From: Qipengyuania qiaonensis
Lineage (GTDB): Bacteria; Pseudomonadota; Alphaproteobacteria; Sphingomonadales; Sphingomonadaceae
DNA: 64,000 nt
Direction: 5' to 3'
NCBI RefSeq assembly: GCF_019711515.1
Contig: NZ_JAIGNO010000006.1
Location: forward strand, 140,630 to 204,629
The notes under the pieces were generated by a model. The model made no database searches and had not been told where the DNA came from. It saw only the letters and a program-made list of their open reading frames with translations. Position numbers and translations under genes: made by a program. Each line of letters begins with the position of its first letter. Within the stretch, counting starts at the first letter, position 1. Below, piece by piece: positions 16,778 through 25,548 of the stretch.

Positions 16778-18943
16778 GTGGATTTAGTTCTCATATCAAT
16801 CTTGCCGGGACTGCTGGCCGTCGTGTACGGCTTCATCACCAGCCGTCAGGTGCTGGGCTCCGGCGCCGGCAACGAAAAGATGCAGGAAATCGCCGCCGCC
16901 ATCCAGGAAGGCGCGCAAGCCTATTTGAAACGTCAATACACTACCATCGCCATGGTCGGCGTGGTCGTGGCCGTGCTCGTCTTCGTCTTTCTCGGCATCA
17001 TTCCCGCCATCGGTTTCGTGATCGGCGCGATCCTGTCGGGTGTGGCAGGCTTTATCGGGATGAACATCTCGGTGCGCTCCAACGTCCGCACGGCCGCCGC
17101 CGCGCAGAGCGGGCTGCAGCAGGGCCTCACCCTCGCCTTCCGCGCCGGGGCCATTACCGGCATGCTGGTGGCGGGCCTCGCCCTCCTCGCGATCGCCGTG
17201 TTCTTCTGGTATCTCGTCGGCCCGAGCGGCCACGCGCCCAACAGCCGTGAAGTGATCGACGGTCTCGTCGGTCTCGCCTTCGGCGCCTCGCTGATCTCGA
17301 TCTTCGCGCGCCTTGGCGGCGGTATCTTCACCAAGGCGGCCGATGTCGGCGCCGACCTCGTCGGCAAGGTCGAGGCGGGCATCCCCGAAGACGATCCGCG
17401 CAACCCCGCCGTGATCGCCGACAATGTGGGCGACAATGTGGGCGACTGTGCAGGCATGGCGGCCGACCTGTTCGAAACCTATGTCGTCACCGTGGGTGCG
17501 ACCATGGTGCTTACCGCGCTGCTGCTGAAGGGCCTCGGCGATCTGCTGATGCCGATGATGGCGCTGCCGCTGATGATCGGCGGGGCCTGCATCGTGACCA
17601 GCATTATCGGGACCTATTTCGTCAAGCTCGGCAAGGGAGGCACGAACGTGATGGGCGCGATGTACAAGGGCTTCATTGTCACCGCGCTGCTATCGATCCC
17701 GCTGATCTGGCTCGTCATCAACCTCGCGCTCGGCGGGATGGACACGGTCGTGGGCGGAAGCACAGTGACGGAAATAGTCGTCGCGACCGACGGTACCAAT
17801 CTGGCCGAAGAAGGGCTTTCCGAACAGATCGGCGGCTTCACCGGCTGGTCGCTGTTCTACTGCTCGCTCATCGGACTTGCGATCACAGGTCTGATCATCT
17901 GGATCACCGAGTATTACACCGGCACCAACTATCGCCCGGTGAAGTCGATCGCCAAGGCATCCGAAACGGGCCACGGCACCAATGTGATTCAGGGTCTGGC
18001 CATCAGCCTTGAGTCGACTGCACTGCCCACAATCCTGATAGTCGCCGGCATTATCGCAACCTTCCAGCTCGCAGGACTCATGGGCATTGCCTATGCCGCC
18101 ACCGCCATGCTGGCGCTGGCAGGCATGGTCGTGGCGCTCGACGCCTATGGTCCGGTGACGGACAATGCGGGCGGCATCGCCGAAATGGCAGGCCTCGACG
18201 ACAGCGTGCGTGAGAAGACCGACCTGCTCGATGCGGTGGGCAATACCACCAAGGCCGTGACCAAGGGCTATGCGATCGGATCGGCCGGCCTTGCCGCGCT
18301 AGTTCTGTTCGCTGCCTACACCACCGACCTCGCCGAGTTCTTCCCGAACGCGGACGTCGATTTCAGCCTCGAGAACCCCTACGTCATCGTCGGCCTGCTG
18401 CTCGGCGCGCTGCTCCCGTACCTGTTCGGTGCGATGGGCATGACCGCCGTGGGCCGTGCCGCAGGCGACGTGGTGAAAGACGTGCGCGAACAGTTCGCCG
18501 CGGACAAGGGCATCATGGCGGGCACCAGCAAGCCGAACTATGCCCGCACGGTGGACCTCGTAACCAAGGCGGCGATCAAGGAAATGATCGTGCCGTCGAT
18601 GCTGCCGGTCCTTGCGCCGATCGTGGTCTATTACGTGATCACGCTGATCGCGGGTCAGGAAAACGGCTTCGCGGCGCTCGGTGCACTGCTGCTCGGCGTG
18701 ATCGTCGGCGGTATCTTCGTCGCCCTGTCCATGACCGCCGGTGGCGGCGCCTGGGACAACGCCAAGAAGTATATCGAAGACGGCAATCACGGCGGCAAGG
18801 GCAGCGAAGCCCACAAGGCCGCTGTCACCGGCGATACCGTGGGCGATCCCTACAAGGATACTGCAGGTCCGGCCGTGAACCCGATGATCAAGATCACCAA
18901 CATCGTCGCGCTGCTGCTGCTGGCAGCACTCGCGGCCGGCTGA
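16778..18943 (+). CDS. hppA: K+-independent H+-translocating membrane pyrophosphatase
   Basis: Integral-membrane pyrophosphatase that couples PPi hydrolysis to proton export. The 721-residue protein has about 16 membrane helices. Active-site motifs are [21 protein letters not shown] and [19 protein letters not shown], plus the C-terminal NAKKYIEDG and [17 protein letters not shown]. The GNTTKA motif has Lys at about residue 492; K+-dependent enzymes have Ala there, so this is the K+-independent proton type (family rule). The start is GTG 16778 behind GGGAGGGGAA. A strong terminator follows at 18966. Confidence 0.96.
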   Translation: MDLVLISILPGLLAVVYGFITSRQVLGSGAGNEKMQEIAAAIQEGAQAYLKRQYTTIAMVGVVVAVLVFVFLGIIPAIGFVIGAILSGVAGFIGMNISVRSNVRTAAAAQSGLQQGLTLAFRAGAITGMLVAGLALLAIAVFFWYLVGPSGHAPNSREVIDGLVGLAFGASLISIFARLGGGIFTKAADVGADLVGKVEAGIPEDDPRNPAVIADNVGDNVGDCAGMAADLFETYVVTVGATMVLTALLLKGLGDLLMPMMALPLMIGGACIVTSIIGTYFVKLGKGGTNVMGAMYKGFIVTALLSIPLIWLVINLALGGMDTVVGGSTVTEIVVATDGTNLAEEGLSEQIGGFTGWSLFYCSLIGLAITGLIIWITEYYTGTNYRPVKSIAKASETGHGTNVIQGLAISLESTALPTILIVAGIIATFQLAGLMGIAYAATAMLALAGMVVALDAYGPVTDNAGGIAEMAGLDDSVREKTDLLDAVGNTTKAVTKGYAIGSAGLAALVLFAAYTTDLAEFFPNADVDFSLENPYVIVGLLLGALLPYLFGAMGMTAVGRAAGDVVKDVREQFAADKGIMAGTSKPNYARTVDLVTKAAIKEMIVPSMLPVLAPIVVYYVITLIAGQENGFAALGALLLGVIVGGIFVALSMTAGGGAWDNAKKYIEDGNHGGKGSEAHKAAVTGDTVGDPYKDTAGPAVNPMIKITNIVALLLLAALAAG

Positions 18944-18965
18944 TCTTCGTATCCGACCGACTACG

Positions 18966-19005
18966 GGGCGGCGGCATCTGCGGATGACGCCGCCCTTTAC
19001 TTTTT
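18966..19005 (+). terminator. Intrinsic terminator of hppA
   Basis: GGGCGGCG (18966-18973) pairs perfectly with CGCCGCCC (18988-18995). An inner CATC/GATG stem closes a 4-base loop, and TTTACTTTTT follows directly. It lies 23 bases past the hppA stop. Confidence 0.85.
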
Positions 19006-19070
19006 GGCCCGTTAAGCAAGTTTAAGCGGCTTGGACATATTGCTATCGCGCGAAACAGGGACGGTACCCA

Positions 19071-20246
19071 TTGACGAGCATCGAAGACCTGACCGGGAAT
19101 GGTTGGTGCGGCACATCCGCATCCGCTGAACCATGCCCTGCGCTCGTCGACGGCTTTCAGGTTCGTCCCTGGGCTGAATACGACACGCCGGCATTCGTTG
19201 CCGCGTGGCGGAAGCTGGCCTGCCGATCCCGCACGCCCAATCCATTCCATGAAAACTGGTTTCTGCTGCCATCTCTTCGGCAGTTCGATCGATCGGGCGA
19301 CGTCCGCCTCGCAACACTGGTTCACGATGGCGACCTGCTCGGCATGGTACCCTTGTGGCAGAGCCGGAACTATCACGGCCGGTCGCTGCCGCATCTGGCG
19401 GGCTGGACCCATCCCAACAGTTTCTGCGGCGAACCGCTGATCGCCGAAGGTAACGAGGAAGCAGTCTGGTCGGCGGTACTCGACTGGTGCGACCGGAACT
19501 GGCGACAGAGCGCCTTTCTCCATTTTGCGGCACTCCCGCTCGACGGGACCGCCTTCGAAACCCTGAACACCGTCTGCCAGCAGAACCGGCGCCCCATGCG
19601 CATCGTCCAGCGGACCAGCAGGGCGGCCCTTCATCGCGGCCTTGCGCCGGAAGATCATCTGGTTCGCACGCTGGGCAAGAAGCGGCGCAAGGAACTCGCG
19701 CGCAAGCGCCGCCGGCTCGAAGACATGGGCGAACTGGTCTTTACGCGCGCTTTCGGGAGCGAGAACCTCGATCACTGGATCGACCAGTTTCTCGCGCTGG
19801 AGAATGCGGGCTGGAAGGGGCTGGCAGGTTCGTCGCTCGCCAGCGCTGCGCAGACCGCCGATTTCTTCCGCCAGAGCCTCCGCGGCGCGGCCAGTGAAGG
19901 CAGGCTGGAGCGGCTGGCGTTCCATCTCGATGGCAAAGCGGTTGCGATGCTGTGCAATTTCATCACGCCGCCGCTCGCCCATAGTTTCAAGACGGCTTTC
20001 GACGAGAGCCTGTCGAAGCTTTCGCCCGGAATGCTGCTGCAGGTCGAAAACCTCGCCCTGCTGGAGCGTGACGATATCGCCCTGACCGACAGCTGTGCGG
20101 TCGCCGGCCACCCGATGATCGAGCAGATCTGGGACGACCGGCGTGATGTGGTTGCGGTCTCGCTGGCCATTGGCGGTGGCATCCGCAGGCGGGTTGGCGA
20201 TGTGCTGACCGCAATCGAGTCGCGAAGATCGGAGAAGAGAACATGA
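19071..20246 (+). CDS. GNAT family protein, BioF2/CelD-like
   Basis: A 391-residue protein of the BioF2-like (CelD/BcsL) acetyltransferase group. The central domain (about residues 180-340) contains LGKKRRKELARKRRRLEDMG, FLALENAGWKG and LAFHLDGKAVAM, then SHSFKTAFDE-like LAHSFKTAFDESLSKLSPGM, the family's acyl-CoA region. The start is TTG at 19071 with GGGACGG upstream. It overlaps the downstream cupin-like gene by 4 bp, suggesting they act together. Substrate unknown; relatives modify polysaccharides or amines. Confidence 0.82.
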   Translation: MTSIEDLTGNGWCGTSASAEPCPALVDGFQVRPWAEYDTPAFVAAWRKLACRSRTPNPFHENWFLLPSLRQFDRSGDVRLATLVHDGDLLGMVPLWQSRNYHGRSLPHLAGWTHPNSFCGEPLIAEGNEEAVWSAVLDWCDRNWRQSAFLHFAALPLDGTAFETLNTVCQQNRRPMRIVQRTSRAALHRGLAPEDHLVRTLGKKRRKELARKRRRLEDMGELVFTRAFGSENLDHWIDQFLALENAGWKGLAGSSLASAAQTADFFRQSLRGAASEGRLERLAFHLDGKAVAMLCNFITPPLAHSFKTAFDESLSKLSPGMLLQVENLALLERDDIALTDSCAVAGHPMIEQIWDDRRDVVAVSLAIGGGIRRRVGDVLTAIESRRSEKRT

Positions 20247-21121
20247 CCGCCCACGATCCCGCGCTCGCCGCAGGCCCTAGCCGGGTATTCCCGCAGGAAT
20301 CGCGCGCCGCATTCGCGGGTAGCTATCCCGAACAACCGCATGTGCTGCGCCATGACCTGATGCAGGACGACCGGCTCGCGCTCGACGCTCTGGCGGCGGT
20401 TGCGGAGGCCCTGCCCGGCGGCTCGGTCGAGTATAATCTCGGCGATCTTCCGGTCGGGGTGGACGGCAAACCCGGTTCGAACGGATTGTCGATCGGCGAA
20501 ACGATCCGCCATATCGCCACCAGCAATAGCTGGGCGGTGCTCAAGAACATCGAGCAGGTGCCCGAATACCGGACGCTGCTGCTCGACCTGCTGGAGGAAC
20601 TTCGCCCCGATATCGAGGCAAAGACCGGCGCGATGCTTACCCCCCAGGGCTATGTCTTCATCTCCAGCCCCAACGCGGTCACGCCGTACCATTTCGACCC
20701 CGAACACAACATCCTTCTGCAACTCAGGGGCAGCAAGGTTATGACCCAGTTCCCAGCAGGTAACAACGTTTACGCGCCGGACGAGGTGCATGAGAGCTAC
20801 CATCTGGGCGGCCCACGCGAACTGCCGTGGAACGACGATCTGCGGGCAGGCGGCACCGCCTTTGCCATCGAGGCGGGCGAAGCTGTCTATGTTCCCGTTA
20901 TGGCTCCGCATTTCGTCCGCAACGGGTCCGAAAGCTCGATTTCGCTGTCGATCACCTGGCGCAGCGAATGGAGTTACGACGAGGCCGGTGCGCGCTGCTT
21001 CAACGGGACGGTTCGCAAGCTCGGCCTGTCGCCCCGGGCCCCGCATCGCTGGCCCGGCAGCAACCGGTTGAAATGCCTCGGCTGGCGTGCCTACCGCAAA
21101 CTCGTGCCCGACCGCGGGTAG
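20243..21121 (+). CDS. Cupin-like/JmjC-domain protein
   Basis: A 292-residue protein of the cupin_8/JmjC-like superfamily of Fe(II)/2-oxoglutarate oxygenases. The likely metal ligands are His and Asp of PYHFDPEHN (about residue 150) and the distal His of APHFVRNG (about 215). It is coupled by a 4-bp ATGA overlap to the GNAT gene. An HxD...H triad suggests real oxygenase activity, possibly protein hydroxylation; the substrate is unknown. Confidence 0.8.
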   Translation: MTAHDPALAAGPSRVFPQESRAAFAGSYPEQPHVLRHDLMQDDRLALDALAAVAEALPGGSVEYNLGDLPVGVDGKPGSNGLSIGETIRHIATSNSWAVLKNIEQVPEYRTLLLDLLEELRPDIEAKTGAMLTPQGYVFISSPNAVTPYHFDPEHNILLQLRGSKVMTQFPAGNNVYAPDEVHESYHLGGPRELPWNDDLRAGGTAFAIEAGEAVYVPVMAPHFVRNGSESSISLSITWRSEWSYDEAGARCFNGTVRKLGLSPRAPHRWPGSNRLKCLGWRAYRKLVPDRG

Positions 21122-21207
21122 CGGCCGGCGGTACGCGCGTCCACCAACCCGGCACCGCCGGGGGCGATCCGCTTGACGGATACGTAAACGGCAAGCAAAG
21201 CCCCCGG

Positions 21208-22113
21208 GTGAGCGAAAACAAGACCCCCGAAGACCTCGTCGCAGGCCTCGTCCGCCTGCTGACCGTGACCCGCGAAGGAGAGAATTCCTTCACCGCCCCG
21301 CAGCAGCCCGGAGGCGTCGGCCGCGTATTCGGCGGGCAGGTGATCGCCCAAGCACTGCAGGCCGCGCAGGCCACCGCGCCCGCGGGGCTCGAAGCGCATT
21401 CGCTCCACGCCTATTTCCTGCGCGGCGGCAAGGAAGGCGTCGACATCGCTTACGCCACCGCGCGCGATTTCGACGGCCGCAGCTTCGCCAACCGCCGCGT
21501 GGTCGCGGCGCAGGAGGGCCAGCCGATCCTCAACCTCACCGCCAGTTTCCAGCGGCCCGAGGACGGCCTCTCGCACGACGACACCGCCATGCCCGACACA
21601 CCGCCGCCGGAGGACCTCGAGCCCGACATGGCGCAGCGCCGCGCCCTGGTCGAGCGCCTCGGCGAGCGCATGAGCGACGATCAGCGCGCGCTCGTCCTGC
21701 GCCCCCGACCCATCGACATGCGCACCAGCGACAAGCTCCACTGGATGAACAGCGAACCGCGCGCGCCGCGGGCGCATAGCTGGTTCCGCACCGTCGCCGC
21801 TTTGCCCGACGATCCGGCGCTGCACCGTGCGGTGATCGCCTATGCCAGCGACTACACCCTGCTCGGCACCAGCGCCTTGCCGCACGGCCTAAGCTGGATG
21901 CGCGGCGAACTGGTCGGCGCCAGCCTGGACCATGCGATCTGGTTTCACCGCCCGGCCCGCGCCGACGAATGGCTGCTATACGCCACCGACGCGCCGTGGA
22001 GCGGCGGCGGCCGGGGCTTCAACCGCGGCCGCATCTTCAACCGCGCCGGGCAACTGGTCGCCAGCGTCGCTCAGGAGGGGATGATGCGCAAGCGGGTGAA
22101 GAAGGCGGACTGA
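21208..22113 (+). CDS. tesB: Acyl-CoA thioesterase II (TesB family)
   Basis: Double-hotdog thioesterase hydrolysing acyl-CoA to free acid and CoA. The 301-residue product starts at GTG 21208 (VSENKTPEDL) and shows GRVFGGQVIAQAL, HSLHAYFLRGG and RSFANRRVVAAQ. The C-terminal active-site segments are YASDYTLLG (Asp), GASLDHAIWFHRP and AQEGMMR (Gln). Relative to E. coli TesB the active Thr position is Ser (ASLDH for ATIDH), a conservative change. The next 461 bases contain the decamer array and a possible small gene. Confidence 0.92.
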   Translation: MSENKTPEDLVAGLVRLLTVTREGENSFTAPQQPGGVGRVFGGQVIAQALQAAQATAPAGLEAHSLHAYFLRGGKEGVDIAYATARDFDGRSFANRRVVAAQEGQPILNLTASFQRPEDGLSHDDTAMPDTPPPEDLEPDMAQRRALVERLGERMSDDQRALVLRPRPIDMRTSDKLHWMNSEPRAPRAHSWFRTVAALPDDPALHRAVIAYASDYTLLGTSALPHGLSWMRGELVGASLDHAIWFHRPARADEWLLYATDAPWSGGGRGFNRGRIFNRAGQLVASVAQEGMMRKRVKKAD

Positions 22114-22157
22114 TCCGACCCGACGGGCGGTCCGAACCCCGAGACATGGACCGGGTG

Positions 22158-22340
22158 TTACACAGTCCAGAGACAAATATTGTCGGCTTGGGCGAAATGG
22201 CGTCGGCTTGCGGTTCTTGGCGTCGGCTTGCCTGCCACCAGCGTCGGCTTGGGCGGCAGGGCCGTCACCTTGCGCGGGCGAAATGTCGGCTTGTGCATGG
22301 CAATTGTCGGCTTGCGGCGAGAACGGATTGCAGGGCTCAT
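22158..22340 (-). CDS. Possible small basic protein with KPT heptads
   Basis: A 60-codon frame starting at ATG 22340, preceded by a strong Shine-Dalgarno AAAGGAG five bases before the start. The first half is a 7-residue repeat beginning KPT, KPT, KVT, KPT and KPT, produced by the 21-bp DNA repeat; where the DNA period drops to 20 bp the heptad is lost. No signal peptide or known domain; Arg/Lys-rich. It lies downstream of the adhesin on the same strand but past its terminator. It could equally be a repeat array that happens to be open. Confidence 0.35.
   Translation of the reverse strand: MSPAIRSRRKPTIAMHKPTFRPRKVTALPPKPTLVAGKPTPRTASRRHFAQADNICLWTV
22181..22325. repeat. Seven-copy decamer array, 20-21 bp period
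   Basis: Decamer YGTCGGCTTG begins at 22181, 22201, 22221, 22242, 22284 and 22305, with a degenerate copy CGTCACCTTG at 22263. Spacing is 20, 20, 21, 21, 21, 21 bp, two helical turns, while the bases between copies are unrelated. This resembles protein-binding iterons more than a minisatellite, since only ten bases of each unit are conserved. Confidence 0.8.
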
Positions 22341-22505
22341 GACCACTCCTTTCGATGGACCTCGCCGCAGGGCTAACATGCGGGGTCGCCTGTAGGAAAA
22401 TTGCCCGGCCGTCAGCGGGGCAGGAAATAGCCTTCCTTGCCCTGCCGGGCGGCGCCGGTGGCGACCTGCATTTCGAGCACTTCGACCACCAGCGCCGGGC
22501 AGCGC

Positions 22506-22537
22506 AAAAAAAGGACGGGATGCTGCGCACCCCGCCC
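22506..22537 (-). terminator. Intrinsic terminator of the adhesin gene
   Basis: Read on the minus strand, GGGCGGG pairs with CCCGTCC (one G-U pair) around an 11-base loop, followed by seven T residues (22506-22512). It lies about 40 bases past the adhesin stop codon. Confidence 0.75.
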
Positions 22538-22574
22538 TTCCTTCCTGGTCCTACAGGAATGTGTTGTGCCGGAC

Positions 22575-24563
22575 TTACCAAGAAGCCTGGAATCCCGCGC
22601 GTGCTCCGACTTCGCCGGAGTCGAAGCCAACGCCGAGCCCCCCCGTAAATACGGTGCTTTCGCTGACCCGCAGGCCGAACGACGCCGAGCCTGCGACGCG
22701 TTCGTTATAATAGCCGAAGCCGCCGGCGACGCCGAAGGTCTTGCCCGGCATAATGATCGGCGATTCCATGGCCAGCGCCAATGCCACGCCTTCATTTGCC
22801 CGACGCGCCTGGACACTATTCTCGGCCGCCAGGTCGAACAGCAAGCCGGTCTGCCCCTGCAGGTCCATGATGGCTGCCGAGTTGGCGGCGATGGCCATGC
22901 TGTTGGCCTGCACGTCGGTGAAGCTGGCAAGGTTGCTGAGCCCCGCCGACGAACTGACGCCAAGCGTGCCGTTGGCATCGGCGGTAACGACCGCGATAGG
23001 GCCGGTCTGCGATCCCGAACTCGCATCGAGCGAGGCAATCACGACCTGACCATCATTGGTCGCGCTGGCCCCGTTGCCGATAGCCACAGAATCGACGCCC
23101 GTTGCGCTGGCCAGATTGCCGATGGCAATCGAGCCGTCGCCACTTGCCGCAGCAGCCTCGCCAACCGCGACCGAGCGGACGCCGGAAGCGTTCGCCAGAT
23201 GGCCGAGAGCCGTGGCGCGTTCGGCGCCTGCCGAAGACTGCCAGCCGAAGGCCGTGGCGCCCGGTCCGGTCGCAACGCTTTCGCCGCCAACCGCAGTAGT
23301 CGAATTGCCCATCGCCATGGCAGTATCGCCGATGGCCAGGGCATCGACCCCATTGGCAATCGCTTCATTGCCGATAGCCGTGCTGAAATCGGTCTGCGCA
23401 TCGGCGTTCTCGCCGATTGCAATCGACCGCACGCCCTGCGCCGTTGCCAGATGACCGAGCGCGGTGGCCCGCTCCACGGCCGATGATTGCCAGCCGAAAG
23501 TGGTGGCACCGGGACCGGTGGCGATGCTTTCACCCCCAACGGCAGTGGTCGAGTTGCCCGTTGCGATGGCCGTGTCGCCGATAGCCAGCGCGTCAACGCC
23601 GTTGGCGATCGACTCGTTACCGATCGCCGTGCTGAAGTCGGTCTGCGCATCGGCGTTCTCACCGATTGCAATCGACCGCACGCCCTGCGCCGTGGCCAGG
23701 TGCCCGAGCGCAGTGGCACGCTCGACCGCGCTCGACTGCCACCCAAAAGTGGTGGCGCCCGGTCCTGTGGCGATGCTTTCGCCACCAACCGCTGTGGTCG
23801 AATTACCCATCGCCATGGCCGTGTCGCCAACCGCCAGCGCATCGATTCCGTTTGCGATCGATTCATTGCCGATTGCGGTCGAGTTGTCGGTTTGCGCATC
23901 GGCATTTTCGCCAATCGCTACAGAGCGTATCCCCTGCGCAGTGGCAAGGTGACCCAGAGCGGTGGCGCGCTCTGCTGCCGATGACTGCCAGCCAAAGGCC
24001 GTAGCGCCAGGTCCGGTCGCGACGCTTTCGCCGCCAACCGCCGTGGTCGAATTGCCCATGGCCATCGCGCTGTCGCCAACCGCCAGGGCATCGATCCCGT
24101 TGGCAATCGATTCATTGCCGATCGCCGTGCTGAAATCGGTCTGCGCATCGGCGTTCTCTCCGACAGCGGTAGAACGAATTCCCTGAGCGGTAGCGAGATG
24201 TCCAAGCGCCGTTGCACGCTCGGCCGTGGCCATGGCCCGCCAGCCAAACGCGCTGGCGCCAGGCCCCGTGGCGAGGCTTTCCCCGCCGACCGCGGTGGTC
24301 GATGGGCCTGTGGCTGTTGCAGGCGCGGCACCGGCGTCGTCGCTGCCGATGGCCACCGCATCGGTGCCATCTGCGACCGCGCCCGTTCCGACGGCAACAC
24401 CGCCATTGCCCGTAGTGACGGCATCTGCGCCGCATTCGGTGGAGTTCGTATTTGCGCTATTGCATTCGGGTGTCGCATCGGCCTGAGCAGGCGCGGCGAA
24501 GGCGAGGCTTGCGGTACCGGCCAGAAGCGCTGCCGCAAGGCGGTTTTCGAATGTCTTGATCAT
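22575..24563 (-). CDS. YadA-like trimeric autotransporter adhesin
   Basis: A 662-residue surface protein. A Sec signal (IKTFENRLAAALLAGTASLAFAAPAQA) precedes a head of YadA-like heptapeptide-type repeats such as TAIGNESIANGIDALAVGD. It closes with a C-terminal trimeric beta-barrel anchor (about the last 75 residues) ending in Trp. The head consists of four 83-residue repeats encoded by DNA with an exact 249-bp period, plus degenerate flanking units. No long coiled-coil stalk is evident, so the head may sit close to the membrane. The start is ATG 24563; an upstream in-frame extension lacks a signal sequence. It lies downstream of a sigma/anti-sigma pair on the same strand, which may control it (inference). 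Confidence 0.88.
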   Translation of the reverse strand: MIKTFENRLAAALLAGTASLAFAAPAQADATPECNSANTNSTECGADAVTTGNGGVAVGTGAVADGTDAVAIGSDDAGAAPATATGPSTTAVGGESLATGPGASAFGWRAMATAERATALGHLATAQGIRSTAVGENADAQTDFSTAIGNESIANGIDALAVGDSAMAMGNSTTAVGGESVATGPGATAFGWQSSAAERATALGHLATAQGIRSVAIGENADAQTDNSTAIGNESIANGIDALAVGDTAMAMGNSTTAVGGESIATGPGATTFGWQSSAVERATALGHLATAQGVRSIAIGENADAQTDFSTAIGNESIANGVDALAIGDTAIATGNSTTAVGGESIATGPGATTFGWQSSAVERATALGHLATAQGVRSIAIGENADAQTDFSTAIGNEAIANGVDALAIGDTAMAMGNSTTAVGGESVATGPGATAFGWQSSAGAERATALGHLANASGVRSVAVGEAAAASGDGSIAIGNLASATGVDSVAIGNGASATNDGQVVIASLDASSGSQTGPIAVVTADANGTLGVSSSAGLSNLASFTDVQANSMAIAANSAAIMDLQGQTGLLFDLAAENSVQARRANEGVALALAMESPIIMPGKTFGVAGGFGYYNERVAGSASFGLRVSESTVFTGGLGVGFDSGEVGARAGFQASW
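23190..24250. repeat. Four 249-bp tandem repeats inside the adhesin gene
   Basis: The block encoding GENADAQTD recurs at 23400, 23649, 23898 and 24147, an exact 249-bp (83-codon) period. Copies differ mostly by synonymous changes. Being in frame, unit gain or loss would change head length without breaking the gene. Confidence 0.85.
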
Positions 24564-24677
24564 GATGCTTTCTCTTTCCGTTACTGGACCAGAAAGCCGA
24601 TCGACGCGGGCCATCCCTTCCCACAGCTAGCGGTTGTTCCACCTTGCTCTGCACGAAGACCTACGGGTCTCGGCTGC

Positions 24678-24693
24678 CATCTCGATCGAGATG
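24678..24693. promoter_or_regulatory. 16-bp perfect palindrome upstream of the adhesin
   Basis: CATCTCGATCGAGATG is a perfect palindrome without spacer, about 115 bases before the adhesin start and within its 238-base leader region. It could be an operator for a dimeric regulator; no cognate protein is identifiable. Confidence 0.4.
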
Positions 24694-24801
24694 ACGCCAG
24701 CAGCTACCCGCCGCGATGCGGATCGGATGCACTCGCAGGCCAAAAAAGCTGAAATACTCGTCAGGCGGCTGATTTCGCTACGCTAATTCTTGCAAATCTC
24801 C

Positions 24802-25548
24802 TCAGACTTCCGCGAGCGCACCCGCCAGCAGGATGGGCATGGTGGGCGTTTCATGCCGCTCGCCCGTATCGTCTTCGAAGGTGACGGCCAGCGTCGCACC
24901 GGCAACCAGCAATGCGCTTTCTTCGGTCGACAGATCGCGCGAGAAATCGCCTTCTTCCGGAATGGCACCGAGCGATATCGGTGCACCGCCGGCGGGAATG
25001 ACCCACAGTTCGGGGGTCTTGCCGGTGTCTGCCTGCAGGCCGGAGATGGCGAGCCTCAACTCTCCACTATCCGGATCGATACGGCTGGCGAGGCTGCGAT
25101 TGGTTTCGTCGTCGCCGAGCTGGGCCACCAACTGATCGCCAGGTGTGGAGGCGATTTGCGGCGGAGCGACCGGCGATGTCGCGGGTGTGGACAGGAACAA
25201 CACCAGAGCAGCGGCCGCTGCGCCGAGACCGACGATGGCGGTGACAATGCTCCATCCCGCCGGTCCGCGCCGTCCTGTCATGGGCAGTTCGACATTATCC
25301 GCGCCGTCGAGCGCGTCGACCCGGGCCTCCACACCCTGCCACACCGTATCGGAGGGGACGCCGCTGCCAGCCGCTTCCCCCATTGCCCCAAGCCGGGTCT
25401 CCCACCACTCGACCGCTTCGGCAAAGGCCGCATCGACAAGTTGCGAGCGACGCGCGGCGGCAAGATCGCTGCCTTCCAGCACACCGAGCGCCAGCTCGCC
25501 CGCTGTCAGGAACGGGTCTTCGGCCTGGGGGATACCGTCGTCAGCCAC
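24802..25548 (-). CDS. Anti-sigma factor (RskA-like)
   Basis: A 248-residue single-pass membrane anti-sigma factor. The cytoplasmic N-terminal part (about residues 1-95) would bind the sigma factor. One membrane helix (WSIVTAIVGLGAAAAALVLF) follows, then a periplasmic RskA-type domain with GKTPELWVIPAGGAP and SLGAIPEEGDFS. The start is GTG 25548, overlapping the sigma gene by 8 bp. Release would need periplasmic signalling and proteolysis, as in the RskA/SigK system (family knowledge). The adhesin gene follows on the same strand after 238 bp. Confidence 0.9.
   Translation of the reverse strand: MADDGIPQAEDPFLTAGELALGVLEGSDLAAARRSQLVDAAFAEAVEWWETRLGAMGEAAGSGVPSDTVWQGVEARVDALDGADNVELPMTGRRGPAGWSIVTAIVGLGAAAAALVLFLSTPATSPVAPPQIASTPGDQLVAQLGDDETNRSLASRIDPDSGELRLAISGLQADTGKTPELWVIPAGGAPISLGAIPEEGDFSRDLSTEESALLVAGATLAVTFEDDTGERHETPTMPILLAGALAEV

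Larger units (their letters stand above)
22114..22574. other. 461-bp intergenic region with phased repeat array
   Basis: Lies between the convergent tesB and adhesin genes. It contains a seven-copy decamer array at 22181-22314, a possible 60-codon minus-strand ORF using that array, and the adhesin terminator at 22506-22537. No other recognisable gene or RNA was seen. Confidence 0.7.

Noticed and set aside
22181..22325. Array considered as a CRISPR
   Set aside because: The conserved unit is only 10 bp with 10-11 bp between copies, far too short for repeats and spacers, and no cas gene is present.
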